Positions 42,087 through 51,631 of a stretch of DNA of 64,000 nucleotides are shown piece after piece. The DNA lies in contig DLKL01000046.1 of assembly GCA_002476495.1 (NCBI GenBank), positions 55,308 through 119,307 of the forward strand. Reading direction: 5' to 3'. The notes under the pieces were generated by a model. That model was not told where the DNA came from. It did no database searches and saw nothing but the letters and a program-made list of their open reading frames with translations. The number at the start of each line of letters is the position of its first letter. Position 1 is the stretch's first letter. Source of the stretch: Lachnospiraceae bacterium UBA7589. GTDB lineage: Bacteria > Bacillota > Clostridia > Lachnospirales > Lachnospiraceae. Both the position numbers and the translations under genes were made by a program.

Positions 42087-42821
42087 ATGAACATAACATC
42101 GAAAATCAACAAATTCTATAAAAACTTTCATACCAGGGCAGCCTGTCTTAACACATTAGCGCTCAAGCTTATCGCTATAGTCTCAATGACAATTGACCAT
42201 ATAGGTGTAGTTATGAACCCGGATTCCTATTATGTGATGCGAAGCATAGGCAGGATTGCATTTCCTGTTTTCTGCTATCTTATGGCAGAGGGCTATATAC
42301 ATACCACAAGCAGGAAAAACTATGCCCTGAGACTTCTGGTTTTTGCATTTATCTCCCAGATACCGTTTTGTCTTATGTTATATTCAAAGCCATATGTAAG
42401 GGGTGTAACCCTTAATGTCTTTTTTACTCTTTTTCTTGGATTAATCGCCATTATATGTCTTGATTACGGGATTAAAGAATACAAATCCCATAGCAATGAC
42501 TACTTTGCAATGACCCTGGGAATTGCCGCCACTCTTTTGTCAATATATGCCGGCAGCTGGTTAAACACCGACTATGGAGCTCCCGGTGTCACCCTGATAA
42601 TACTTTTCTACCTGTTCAGAGGGCATCCGCTGTTAACAGTCATCGGACTTTTTGCAGTGCTTGTAGAATTTGCCAGTCCTGTTGAATTGTATGGCATGCT
42701 TGCCCTTATACCTATATTTTTACATAATGGGAAAAAAGGTCCCGGACTTAAGTACTTTTTCTATGCATACTATCCTGTCCATATGCTTGCTCTTTACCTT
42801 TTGAAGCTGTATATATTATAA
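42087..42821 (+). CDS. TraX family membrane protein
   Basis: A 244-residue integral membrane protein with about seven hydrophobic segments. The TraX-type signature is LKLIAIVSMTIDHIGVV followed by IGRIAFPVFCYLMAEGYIHT, and it ends FFYAYYPVHMLALYLLKLYI. TraX of the F plasmid acetylates pilin, and relatives are acyltransferase-3-like enzymes of unclear substrate in Firmicutes. It is chromosomal here with no conjugation genes near. Its last 74 bp lie opposite the convergent VanZ-family gene. The family is clear; the substrate may be a surface glycan, given the neighbourhood (inference). Confidence 0.85.
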   Translation: MNITSKINKFYKNFHTRAACLNTLALKLIAIVSMTIDHIGVVMNPDSYYVMRSIGRIAFPVFCYLMAEGYIHTTSRKNYALRLLVFAFISQIPFCLMLYSKPYVRGVTLNVFFTLFLGLIAIICLDYGIKEYKSHSNDYFAMTLGIAATLLSIYAGSWLNTDYGAPGVTLIILFYLFRGHPLLTVIGLFAVLVEFASPVELYGMLALIPIFLHNGKKGPGLKYFFYAYYPVHMLALYLLKLYIL

Positions 42822-43284
42822 AATACATGATGAGTATCCCTGTGAATCCACCTGCACTGTCCAGAAGCACATCCTTTATATTACCATCCCTTCCAGGCAC
42901 AAATACCTGATGTGTTTCATCTGATATGGCATACGCTGTTGCCACAAGCCAGCTATAAGCAATACTGTTTCTGTATCCTTTTTTTTGCCCCGGTATTTTA
43001 TTTTTGTACAGTGCTCCGACGAGAAAAAAGCCCAGAATGGCATATTCCGTAAAATGTGCTGTTTTTCTTACCGGGTAATCAATTTTTTTTGCAAATTCAA
43101 GCTGCCTTGCCGGTGACCAGTCATCATATCCCGGAACAAAAATCCTGCCAAAGGTAGTTCCTGCCCAATAGCTGGTTTCCTGTGATACAGTTCCCGGTTG
43201 TGCAGAATAAAAGAATATTATCCCCATCCATAGAATACTCAAAAGCACAAATAATATTTTTCTCACAGTGGTTTTTCGTTTCAT
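42748..43284 (-). CDS. VanZ family membrane protein
   Basis: A 178-residue membrane protein. VanZ-type motifs are present: FVLLSILWMGIIFFYSAQPG at the N-terminus, KTAHFTEYAILGFFLVGALY in the middle, and SDETHQVFVPGRDGNIKDVL-LDSAGG. VanZ-like proteins confer teicoplanin or lipoglycopeptide tolerance in some Firmicutes, and their molecular role is not settled. ATG 43284 is chosen because the longer version starts at a GTG (43308) and lacks a site. It follows the last glycan gene by 48 bp and may be part of that operon. Its 3' end overlaps TraX in antisense by 74 bp. Confidence 0.85.
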   Translation of the reverse strand: MKRKTTVRKILFVLLSILWMGIIFFYSAQPGTVSQETSYWAGTTFGRIFVPGYDDWSPARQLEFAKKIDYPVRKTAHFTEYAILGFFLVGALYKNKIPGQKKGYRNSIAYSWLVATAYAISDETHQVFVPGRDGNIKDVLLDSAGGFTGILIMYFIIYTASKGKEQAYGQDSMHRKST

Positions 43285-43332
43285 ATCCTCACACTTCCGT
43301 GTAAACACCGGCAGGTTATTTTGCCGTATTGC

Positions 43333-44736
43333 CTATACCGAACCCTTTCTGCTTACAACTGACCACAGAGTTTTAAAGATAATTTTGATATCAAGTCCCA
43401 GGCTGAAATTTCTGATATATTCATTATCAAGTCTGACTACCTCTTCAAAATCCGTAATGTCACTTCTTCCTGACGACTGCCACATTCCTGTAAGTCCTGG
43501 TTTAATTGCCAGTCTGGATTTGTGATGCATCTCATATTGAAGATACTCGTCCTCTGTTGGCGGTCTGGTTCCCACAAGACTCATATCACCCTTAAAAATA
43601 TTAATAAACTGAGGGAACTCATCAAGGCTGGTTTTTCTTATAAATTTTCCTATCGGAGTTATTCTCGGATCATTATCCATCTTAAACATCAGGCCATTCA
43701 TCTTATTTTCGGCCATAAGCTCTTTTTTTCTTTCTTCTGCATCCATGTACATGGAACGGAACTTGTACATTTTAAAATGCCGTCCGTTTCTTCCTATTCT
43801 GGTCTGCTTAAAAAATATTGGGCCGGGAGACTGGATATAGATTATCGGACCCAGTATTATAGTAAGAATACCTGTAATAATAAGACCCGGTATCGATGCC
43901 AGTATATCCATGCATCTCTTTATTACCTTTTGCTTAAAGGACATAAGATTAATACTTGTTGTTATTACAGTATAGTCATTCACATTCTCTACAACAAGAT
44001 TAGGCGCTCCGGAAAGGAAGGCATTTACGCTTACATGGGTTATAACACCCATAATAAGAAGGTTGTCAATTATCTCCCTTAAATCATCACCCGGATATTG
44101 AAGGAATACCCTGTCAATGACATTTGTCCTTACAAATTCATACATTTCCTTTTTGCCACCCAGAACTCTTGTACCGAGAATTTCCTGATTTTTCATGTCC
44201 TCATCAAGTATAAACAGACCTTCTACACTTATATTTTCATATTCACACTGTCCGAATCTTAACAACACCTCCTCGGCACTTCCCTTTGTAACCGCAATTA
44301 TTACCTTGCTGCTGTTTTTCTCCTTCTTGTTTCTGGTAAATAAAAACCTTTTCCACAGTATCCTGACAACATACATAAGTACAATATCAATAACAAAAAA
44401 GTACCCTACAACAAGACGGGAGTAGGTTTCGGATTCCTTCATCCCAAAAAGTATAATTAATACACCTCCAAGCATAAAGCAATTATGCTTCACCACCTGC
44501 TTTAGCTCCTTCAGGTAACCCCTTCTTATAATTCCGGAATAGCACTCAGTCCAAAAAACAACACAAAAATGCATAAGAAGCAGCATTACATTTATCAGAT
44601 AATATGAATCTGCGGCCTTAAAGCCTCCTGCATGACTTCTTATGAGATATGCAAGTATAAAGGATATTTCAACACATACAACATCTAAAAGAATAAAATC
44701 TATGTGCTTGCTTCTGCCTGTTTTTCTCTTGTGCAT
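43333..44736 (-). CDS. Polyprenyl glycosylphosphotransferase (initiating sugar transferase), copy 2
   Basis: A 467-residue protein. The N-terminal half has about five membrane segments and a CoA-binding-like domain (about 120-240). The catalytic C-terminal domain has RCMDILASIPGLIITGILTI, the KTRIGRNG-like segment FKQTRIGRNGRHFKMYKFRS, DEFPQFINIFKGDMSLVGTRPP and KPGLTGMWQSSGRSD. It loads a hexose-1-phosphate onto undecaprenyl phosphate to start a surface glycan repeat. A second enzyme of the same family begins the operon (52745-54133). The donor sugar cannot be told from sequence. Confidence 0.9.
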   Translation of the reverse strand: MHKRKTGRSKHIDFILLDVVCVEISFILAYLIRSHAGGFKAADSYYLINVMLLLMHFCVVFWTECYSGIIRRGYLKELKQVVKHNCFMLGGVLIILFGMKESETYSRLVVGYFFVIDIVLMYVVRILWKRFLFTRNKKEKNSSKVIIAVTKGSAEEVLLRFGQCEYENISVEGLFILDEDMKNQEILGTRVLGGKKEMYEFVRTNVIDRVFLQYPGDDLREIIDNLLIMGVITHVSVNAFLSGAPNLVVENVNDYTVITTSINLMSFKQKVIKRCMDILASIPGLIITGILTIILGPIIYIQSPGPIFFKQTRIGRNGRHFKMYKFRSMYMDAEERKKELMAENKMNGLMFKMDNDPRITPIGKFIRKTSLDEFPQFINIFKGDMSLVGTRPPTEDEYLQYEMHHKSRLAIKPGLTGMWQSSGRSDITDFEEVVRLDNEYIRNFSLGLDIKIIFKTLWSVVSRKGSV

Positions 44737-44797
44737 TTTTCTTCCTCCAAATATACCAGATTTATGGATATGCCTGACATATAAATCCCAAAAAAGC

Positions 44798-45862
44798 TTA
44801 TATGCCTATGATATCCTCAATATGCTTTATTGCCTTTTTTATATGATAGCCTTCCTTAAGCTTCTCCGACATTGCTGTTGCATTCAGAACCATACTATCA
44901 TATTCTTCTCTGCTTATCAAATCAATCCTTGCTTTCAAATCCTCAAGACTGCCAATAGTAATTCCAATATTATTCTCCCTTACAAAGTCCGCCAGCGCTG
45001 CCTCTTCCCAGATTATCACAGGAATACATGAAACCAGATAAAGGGATGTCTTGTGGGGATCGTTGTATCTTAGATAATTACCCGTATCTCCGCTGCATTC
45101 TGTTATACTGTCACCATCCCATATCAGTCCATACCTTCCATTCAATATATAAGGTATCTCTCCTGCGGGAAATGAACCACAATAATTAATATATTCCGAT
45201 TTTTGTCCTGTCCTGTAATCAGGCCCATACAGATTTACAGAAAATTTGTTAACAATGTCAAAGAGCTTGTACACATACGGACATTTCTGCGGATCCATAT
45301 TTCCCGCTATGACAACATCGGCTTTTTCTTCCGGATTCATAGTTTTCTTTGTATTATCTTTCTCCAGAGCATAATCAAATATACCGAGAGGAATTATTTT
45401 ATCCTCTCCAATTCCTCTGCCTGTAAAGTAGTCCTTCATGACTTTATTGTGAACGATAAAATAATCTGAATTCCCCAGCATGAACTTAAATTCCTTTGAA
45501 GAATACTTTCTATAAAGGGAAAGTCTAAGTTCCTCTACATCATGTATAACAGAAATAACCGTGAGCTTTTTTATTTTTTTAAACAGTCTCAGCAAAGTAA
45601 ACATTCCCAGTTGCTTACGCTTTATCGGATTTTGTAAAAGCAGTACCGAGTTTTTCTCCATACCCTTAAGTCCCCTGAACCAGTCACAGAAAAAACCCGC
45701 CTGATTCAAAAAAAGCGTAATAATTCCGGTGTCCTTTGTCCTCTGCCTGATATACACCGGCTCATACGAAAGCTCTGTTGCAAAATCACATATATCGCAG
45801 ACAGCCTTGCTGCCGGCATGATTGTATATTTCCTTTATTTCCTTTATCTGATATTTTTTCAT
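44798..45862 (-). CDS. Gtf3-like / galactofuranosyltransferase-type glycosyltransferase
   Basis: A 354-residue GT-B glycosyltransferase of the family with Gtf3 and beta-1,6-galactofuranosyltransferase WbbI. The donor-binding region SGDTGNYLRYNDPHKTSLYL and the phrase CIPVIIWEEAALADFVRENN near residue 280 are the family pattern. ATG 45862 is a choice between this codon and a GTG three codons upstream (45871). It directly follows the Stealth gene (stop 45874), showing tight coupling. With the UDP-galactopyranose mutase upstream, transfer of galactofuranose is likely, though not proved. Confidence 0.82.
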   Translation of the reverse strand: MKKYQIKEIKEIYNHAGSKAVCDICDFATELSYEPVYIRQRTKDTGIITLFLNQAGFFCDWFRGLKGMEKNSVLLLQNPIKRKQLGMFTLLRLFKKIKKLTVISVIHDVEELRLSLYRKYSSKEFKFMLGNSDYFIVHNKVMKDYFTGRGIGEDKIIPLGIFDYALEKDNTKKTMNPEEKADVVIAGNMDPQKCPYVYKLFDIVNKFSVNLYGPDYRTGQKSEYINYCGSFPAGEIPYILNGRYGLIWDGDSITECSGDTGNYLRYNDPHKTSLYLVSCIPVIIWEEAALADFVRENNIGITIGSLEDLKARIDLISREEYDSMVLNATAMSEKLKEGYHIKKAIKHIEDIIGI

Positions 45863-45873
45863 AATCTTCACTC

Positions 45874-46857
45874 TTATATCTCAAAACGGGATTTTTCAGG
45901 TAAAATGTGAGTAAATAATTCCTTTAGTGTTTGCTTCTCACCTTCAAAATCCAAATTAACGTCATCATCGCTAAGGCAAAGCAGGGAATAGCTTCGCTTG
46001 TCAATTGCATTCCTTATACCGGCATCATCCCGGCCAATAGAAAAAAATCTCCCCTTTTCATGTCTCTGTTGTACAAATTTTCCTGTAACAAACTGCCAAT
46101 ATCGGAAAAGCCAGCTGTTCACATCCTCATCACTTCTGAATTTGTGACTGCATGTATTGTCCAGTACATTCTTTTCCTTTTCCCACACCTCATCAAAGGT
46201 GGATTTCAAAAAAGCCATAGGCAGATGAGGATTATCAAAGGCTGAAAAACCCTGAACCGGTTTCATATAAAGGTTTTTCAGAGTGGCTTTTATGGCAAAT
46301 GGAGAAAACCATTTATCACGGTTTTTTTTAATTACCTGTTTTTTTGAAAAATTTTTGTTAATTATCATCATATCATTTCCGATGATATGGTCTATTCCCC
46401 CGGGATTAAATCTGAGGGGCACCTCTGTGACCCTGTCCACCGGCAGCCCTTTTTTAAAAAAATCACCAGGACTCATATAATCGATTACATAGGTATCATC
46501 ATTAAAATATATAAAATGCTCCTCAAGCTCTTCAATCCTATGCAAATTGAGCTCTATAGGGTGGGAGCTGAACACAGGAAGATATTTTTCGGGAATATAA
46601 TCCTCATGCTTCACTACATTAAGCCCCCCGGCATCAGTATTGAGCCACTCCGGCACATGTCCCCAGGTAATAAAATGTATCACATTCACCCAAGACATAT
46701 ATTTTTCAATTCCCCTGAACCAGTAACGCAGCAGATCCCAGTCACGAAAACGGTTAATCCCTGCATCCTCATCTTTACCGGGCATATATTTACTTTTTTC
46801 TTCCAGCCAGAGCCTGTCCCCGCCATCTACCCAGGGTACAACAATATCAATTTTCAT
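45874..46857 (-). CDS. Stealth family capsular polysaccharide phosphotransferase
   Basis: A 327-residue protein with the Stealth conserved regions: CR1 KIDIVVPWVDGGD at the N-terminus, CR2 around HFIYFNDDTYVIDYMSPGDF with the paired Asp residues, CR3 in the middle and CR4 near DNTCSHKFRSDEDVNSWLFR. Stealth proteins transfer hexose-1-phosphate from a nucleotide sugar to a glycan hydroxyl, making phosphodiester links. The gene overlaps the polymerase gene by 11 bp. It predicts that the glycan of this operon contains a phosphodiester-linked sugar. Confidence 0.87.
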   Translation of the reverse strand: MKIDIVVPWVDGGDRLWLEEKSKYMPGKDEDAGINRFRDWDLLRYWFRGIEKYMSWVNVIHFITWGHVPEWLNTDAGGLNVVKHEDYIPEKYLPVFSSHPIELNLHRIEELEEHFIYFNDDTYVIDYMSPGDFFKKGLPVDRVTEVPLRFNPGGIDHIIGNDMMIINKNFSKKQVIKKNRDKWFSPFAIKATLKNLYMKPVQGFSAFDNPHLPMAFLKSTFDEVWEKEKNVLDNTCSHKFRSDEDVNSWLFRYWQFVTGKFVQQRHEKGRFFSIGRDDAGIRNAIDKRSYSLLCLSDDDVNLDFEGEKQTLKELFTHILPEKSRFEI

Positions 46858-48379
46858 ATGTCACTCCATTTTTTACAATATATATAAGACTTCCCAGGCT
46901 TACCCAGAACAATACTGTATTCTGGGAAAAGTGATAAAACATAACACTGCTGAACATTGCAGCTCCCGCAAGTCCAAAGCATATTCCTGTCAGTACAGCC
47001 ACAATCTGTCTGTATTCCGTCCTTACGTTAAATACATTTCCAAATAATGCAATCAAAATGCTTGCAACAAGCCATAAAAGACATCCCAGACCTATAATAC
47101 CCTGGGCATCCATGATATTAAATATCTCATTGTCAAGGGTAGTAAAAAGTCCGTAGTCATTATTTACCACATAAGTATGTGGAAGGTTTTCCAGTGCATA
47201 TTCGGTAAACCCGCAAAATGACGTCCCTATAATAAATGCTTTCGGAGATGAAACAAAAATCTCTGCCGCACTTTTCCAGGCATCAATTCTTCTATTACTT
47301 ACATCCGTCTTAAGGTCATAGCCTCTTTCAACAGTATTAAGTCCAAAGTCCTCATTTTCAAGCTCCTCGGCAATAATAAGCTCTATTTCATCCTCTGACA
47401 AGCCCTCGTTCAAAAGCTTTTCTCTCTGGGCAGTCTCAAATTCCTTCTGCCTTTCTCTTGCTATATGGACATTCACCCTGTTATATATCTGCTTAGTCTG
47501 TCTTGGAAGTGCGTACCCGGCAAAGCCTGCCACAAGGGCTATGATTATAGCAAGACTTATTAATGATACAGTATGTATACCTTGTCTGTGCTGTCCGGCC
47601 CTTCCGTTATATCCTTTCTCCTTCCTGTCCCGTACTCTTAAAACCAGGCTGACCAGGCAATAAAAAAATACGGAAATTCCGAGGGTAACCGCTCCTGTAC
47701 GTGAGTCGGTAAGTGCAATAAAAAATGTCATCAGTACCATATCGGCTATAATCAGAAGCCTGCTTATCACATTCCTGCATTTTCCAAAAAAGTATATAAG
47801 AAGCAGCACCGTCATCCCTGCCGATACAGCGGAGTTATTGGGATTTATAAACATTCCCCACAGCCGTCCAATGGCAAAGCCACGATAAAAATCATATTCC
47901 CCGTCAGGTGTGGCTAATTTTTCCCCCGTTCCGTTTGCAAACATATAAAAGCTGACAATAACCGCAAAGGTAATATATATAAGGAAAACCACACCGGTAA
48001 ATTCTATATTTGCCCCAACGCTTCTTACGGAAGTCCGGTCAGATATAAAATACAGAAGAAAAAAGAAAAGACTCCAGTATATGCAAAAAACAACATTCTG
48101 CTTAAGGGAATATCTGTAATTTACTATTGTTGACAGGCATATGCTTGCAAGCATACATATCGCAGGTAAAAAACCGGTCATAGTCTTATATTCTTTAATA
48201 TGAAACACTCTGTACAAGATAAGACTCCCCCCAATAATAAATACCGCAAGCATTACAGGGGTAATAATCCTGCTGCCGTAGGTGAGATTATTAGAGCCAA
48301 GAACTGCATATAAAAAAAGCAGTACAATAAATAACTTTTCAATATATTTTATTTTACTGTCTGCTGCTTTAATTTCCAT
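46847..48379 (-). CDS. O-antigen ligase / Wzy-like polysaccharide polymerase
   Basis: A 510-residue integral membrane protein with about ten to twelve hydrophobic segments. It has a large extracytoplasmic loop (about residues 300-400, rich in charged residues such as EGLSEDEIELIIAEELENED) and the O-antigen ligase/polymerase pattern GFAIGRLWGMFINPNNSAVS. Wzy-like proteins join lipid-linked repeats into chains on the outer face of the membrane. The start follows the GT4 gene by 17 bp, in the same direction. Polymerase or ligase cannot be distinguished by eye. Confidence 0.85.
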   Translation of the reverse strand: MEIKAADSKIKYIEKLFIVLLFLYAVLGSNNLTYGSRIITPVMLAVFIIGGSLILYRVFHIKEYKTMTGFLPAICMLASICLSTIVNYRYSLKQNVVFCIYWSLFFFLLYFISDRTSVRSVGANIEFTGVVFLIYITFAVIVSFYMFANGTGEKLATPDGEYDFYRGFAIGRLWGMFINPNNSAVSAGMTVLLLIYFFGKCRNVISRLLIIADMVLMTFFIALTDSRTGAVTLGISVFFYCLVSLVLRVRDRKEKGYNGRAGQHRQGIHTVSLISLAIIIALVAGFAGYALPRQTKQIYNRVNVHIARERQKEFETAQREKLLNEGLSEDEIELIIAEELENEDFGLNTVERGYDLKTDVSNRRIDAWKSAAEIFVSSPKAFIIGTSFCGFTEYALENLPHTYVVNNDYGLFTTLDNEIFNIMDAQGIIGLGCLLWLVASILIALFGNVFNVRTEYRQIVAVLTGICFGLAGAAMFSSVMFYHFSQNTVLFWVSLGSLIYIVKNGVTYEN

Positions 48380-48396
48380 ACATAAATCCCCATTTA

Positions 48397-49467
48397 TTAA
48401 AACAAGCCTGCCAGCCTGTCAAAGACATTATTCATGCAATGCTTGTCATATCCCTTCCTGCGTATTTCCTCTTCTCTGCCTATTCTTTCACTGTTCATAT
48501 ATGAAAGAAGCTTATCCGCCCACACATCGTTATCTGCATCCAGTTCTATATATTCCGCAAGGTCTGTAAGCCCCACTTCCCTGGTGATATTAGTTGACAT
48601 AATTGTAGGCAAGCCCTCACATTGGGCTTCTATTGCAACAATCGGAAAGCCCTCATACAAGGAAGGTAACAGCAACACATCGGAAGCAGCCATAAGCTCT
48701 GTAATGTCATTTCTTACGCCGAGAAGTCTGATTGGCAAAGGCTTATTGGCAATGTACTCTTTTATTTCAGAACTCATATCTCCATCTCCTGCATACAAAA
48801 GAATACTATTCGGATTTTTATTATTAAGCCTTTCAAATATATCAATAACCCTGTATGGGTTTTTCTGTCTGGTTATTCTCCCTATGTGGCATACCACAAA
48901 CTCGTGTTGTATGCCAAGTTCCTTGCGCTTCATCCTTCTCACATCAGGTGAGTATCTGTATTTTTCCACATCTATGGCATTGGGAATAATGAGAATCCTA
49001 TCCTGTACGTCCACGGTAAACATATATTTCCCCGCCTTCCGGGAGCATGCCACATATCCCTGGGCAATCTTGGAAAGGAGCTTTTTGCATCTTTTGTGGA
49101 GCTTAACCTTATCCGTATCGCCGTTGTGGCTGTGAACAATAACCTTCCTTCCCATAAGGTGTGGTACTAATGCTGTAATTACACCCCCTGCGTCAAGAAG
49201 GTTGAAATAAACACTCTTATACTCCGGATGCCTCTTAAGTATTTTTCTCATGGCAGCAAGATGTCCAAAGAGTTTCTTACCCTTGGGAGGAATATAAAAT
49301 ATCTTAGAGCCTGCTTTCTTAATCTCCTCCTTATATGCAATTGCAGGGAAATCTGTAACAAAATCCAGGCAGATATCATATTCCCTAAGCTTATGCAAAA
49401 GAAACATAAGATAAGACTCTATTCCACCTGGATTAGCTGTCATGCCATAGACCAGTACTCTTTTCAT
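48397..49467 (-). CDS. Family 4 glycosyltransferase
   Basis: A 356-residue GT-B glycosyltransferase. The N-terminal Rossmann domain has MTANPGGIESYLMFLLHKLR with the acceptor-site GGIE, and the donor domain has FVVCHIGRITRQKNPYRVID and the catalytic-site phrase LLLPSLYEGFPIVAIEAQCE. It belongs to the polysaccharide glycosyltransferases that use UDP- or GDP-sugars. ATG 49467 is preferred to the GTG at 49479 because GAGGGTG precedes it with proper spacing. It is located between the polymerase and a GT2 gene. Confidence 0.92.
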   Translation of the reverse strand: MKRVLVYGMTANPGGIESYLMFLLHKLREYDICLDFVTDFPAIAYKEEIKKAGSKIFYIPPKGKKLFGHLAAMRKILKRHPEYKSVYFNLLDAGGVITALVPHLMGRKVIVHSHNGDTDKVKLHKRCKKLLSKIAQGYVACSRKAGKYMFTVDVQDRILIIPNAIDVEKYRYSPDVRRMKRKELGIQHEFVVCHIGRITRQKNPYRVIDIFERLNNKNPNSILLYAGDGDMSSEIKEYIANKPLPIRLLGVRNDITELMAASDVLLLPSLYEGFPIVAIEAQCEGLPTIMSTNITREVGLTDLAEYIELDADNDVWADKLLSYMNSERIGREEEIRRKGYDKHCMNNVFDRLAGLF

Positions 49468-49482
49468 AGCATTTTTCACCCT

Positions 49483-50556
49483 CTAACTCATCCTGATTTT
49501 CTTCAAAAATTTACGTCCAAGGCTTATTTTTACAATATATACTCCCCATCCCATCATAAGAACAATACCGGTCATTCTGTGATTAATTGCCCATCTGAGC
49601 ATTCCCAATGCTGAATTGCCCGGAGCTGTCCCTGCTGAAATTTTCCTGTACAGGTCATCCTCGTAGAGCTTTTTCACAAAGGCTTTTCTCTCCTTATGGG
49701 AAAGCCCCGCCTCAGGCATATTATTTCTCATAAGAGCAGACATTATATATCTTATATATCTTTCACCACATATTTTTTTTACAGCCGGGCTGTAAAGTCC
49801 CCATTCTTTATATATATCTACCATGGAGGCAATTCTTCTCCTGGACAGTGGAAAATAATCCTTGACAAATTCTCCGGTTACATTCCCTTCCCTGCCTTTT
49901 ATATAATGATATCCTGTACAAGATGAGATTTCCATTGAATTAATAACTCCTGCCACCCGCAGATTAAAAAAATAATCCTCGTATAGCCGGACACTTTCAA
50001 ACCGGATATGATTATTCCTTATTATCTCTCTCCGGTAAATATGATTCCATTGATATCCAAAAAGTGTCTTTTCCTCAAGAAAAATGACAGCCTTTCTTAG
50101 AGAATCCCTGTTATTGCACATTTTACTTTTAAAGGAAATAACATTTTTATCAATTACCCTCAGGTTTCTGTCAAGATATTCCTCAGTCAGGCCCCATACC
50201 ACCACATCAGTTTCTTCACCGGTGGACAGATTGGCAGTAACGGTGCTATAAAGATTTTTTTCTATTACATCATCCACATCCATAAATGTAATATATTTCC
50301 CCTTTGCCAGATCCATGCCCATGTTTCTTGCATTTCCGGCGCCCATATTCTTGTGGAGTCCGATACATTTTATTCTTGCATCCCTGCTGCTCCAGCCCAG
50401 GCATTTGTCCAGACTTGAATCCCTTGAGCAGTCATCAACAAGAATCAACTCCCAGTCACTAAATGTCTGGTCAAGTATACACTTTACCGCTATATCAATA
50501 TACCCTTCCCCATTATATACGGGGATAATAATACTAAGAAACGGATTTTTGTCCAT
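49483..50556 (-). CDS. Family 2 glycosyltransferase
   Basis: A 357-residue GT-A glycosyltransferase. N-terminal motifs are FLSIIIPVYNGEGYIDIAVK, LILVDDCSRDSSLDKCLG, GNARNMGMDLAKGKYITFMD and the DVDD metal site. A C-terminal tail from about residue 280 has basic helices, and a hydrophobic stretch (GIVLMMGWGVYIVKI) near the end may attach it to the membrane. Donor and acceptor unknown. It is separated by 16 bp from the GT4 gene and belongs to the surface glycan operon. Confidence 0.92.
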   Translation of the reverse strand: MDKNPFLSIIIPVYNGEGYIDIAVKCILDQTFSDWELILVDDCSRDSSLDKCLGWSSRDARIKCIGLHKNMGAGNARNMGMDLAKGKYITFMDVDDVIEKNLYSTVTANLSTGEETDVVVWGLTEEYLDRNLRVIDKNVISFKSKMCNNRDSLRKAVIFLEEKTLFGYQWNHIYRREIIRNNHIRFESVRLYEDYFFNLRVAGVINSMEISSCTGYHYIKGREGNVTGEFVKDYFPLSRRRIASMVDIYKEWGLYSPAVKKICGERYIRYIMSALMRNNMPEAGLSHKERKAFVKKLYEDDLYRKISAGTAPGNSALGMLRWAINHRMTGIVLMMGWGVYIVKISLGRKFLKKIRMS

Positions 50557-50569
50557 AGAACCACCTTGT

Positions 50570-51631
50570 TTATCTTTCCACCTTAAGTTTTGTAAATAAC
50601 CGGGTATTTTTCCCCTTTACAAAGGATATTAACCTGCCTTCCGCATAGGACAGAGTTGTGCTTTTCCACTTAACAGGCAAAAGCATAAGCTTCATATAAA
50701 GAGAGTGTGGACTAGCCTTTTTAAGCATTTTGGGAAGTCTTGGATTATTAAGCATTTCCTTAATCTGCTTTTTCATTTCCTTAGCAGTCATATGGCTGTC
50801 AGGATTAGTAACATTCTCAATACAGCCTATGAACCTTTCCACATATCTTCTTGCAATCATTTCTGTGCTCAGACTGTCCCCCACATGCCAGTGCTTATAA
50901 ATCTCCATCATCCATGTGTGTTCTTCCTCTCTTTTTTCATACATGCCCGGTCTGTAGGCTGCCGTCTCCGATTCAGTCCTTGCCCTCAGAAAGTGATAAT
51001 ACTGCTTTGATGTTACCGTAACCCGGTCAACATCTCTTATTACACTTATTACAAAGGGAAAATCATCCCAGAATGTAGTAGGAAACCTAAGATTATTTTC
51101 CATGATGTATTTTCTGGAAAACAGCTTGTTCCAAGGAGTATAAAGCAGATTTCTGTCAAAAAGCTTATATGCGTTTTTTCTGAATTCATCCCTGCGGGAA
51201 AAAGCCATATTCTCAACTGTATAATTGTCTGTTACAAACTCATTCCTACCACAATAGGTATCAATATAAAAGCCTGCAATAACAAGCTGTGAATTATCTC
51301 TTTTTGCCAGATTATACATATCCAGAAGCATATCCGGTTCTGCCCAGTCATCGGAATCCATAAAGTACAAATACTCACCACAGGCTTTATCTATAGCCAC
51401 ATTTCTTGCACTGGGAGCACCTCCGTTTTCCTTATGAATTACTGTTATCCTCCCATCCTTTTGTGCATATTGGTCACAAATTTCACCGCTCCTGTCCGGT
51501 GTCCCGTCATCAACTATAATAAATTCCCAATCTTCAAGTGTCTGGTTGAGTATGCTTTCTATTGCCTTTGCTACATATTCCTCAACCTTATACACCGGCA
51601 TAATAATACTGACTTTTACATTCCTTTCCAT
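50570..51631 (-). CDS. Family 2 glycosyltransferase, CpsI/EpsJ-like
   Basis: A 353-residue GT-A glycosyltransferase with KVSIIMPVYKVEEYVAKAIE, FIIVDDGTPDRSGEICDQYA, NGGAPSARNVAIDKACGEYL and YFMDSDDWAEPDM (metal-binding DSDD). The C-terminal half is helical and typical of capsular transferases. Its first 44 bp overlap the end of glf; GGAGATGAATT precedes the ATG at 51631, which supports that start. It is likely to add the first or an internal sugar of the repeat. Confidence 0.92.
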   Translation of the reverse strand: MERNVKVSIIMPVYKVEEYVAKAIESILNQTLEDWEFIIVDDGTPDRSGEICDQYAQKDGRITVIHKENGGAPSARNVAIDKACGEYLYFMDSDDWAEPDMLLDMYNLAKRDNSQLVIAGFYIDTYCGRNEFVTDNYTVENMAFSRRDEFRKNAYKLFDRNLLYTPWNKLFSRKYIMENNLRFPTTFWDDFPFVISVIRDVDRVTVTSKQYYHFLRARTESETAAYRPGMYEKREEEHTWMMEIYKHWHVGDSLSTEMIARRYVERFIGCIENVTNPDSHMTAKEMKKQIKEMLNNPRLPKMLKKASPHSLYMKLMLLPVKWKSTTLSYAEGRLISFVKGKNTRLFTKLKVER

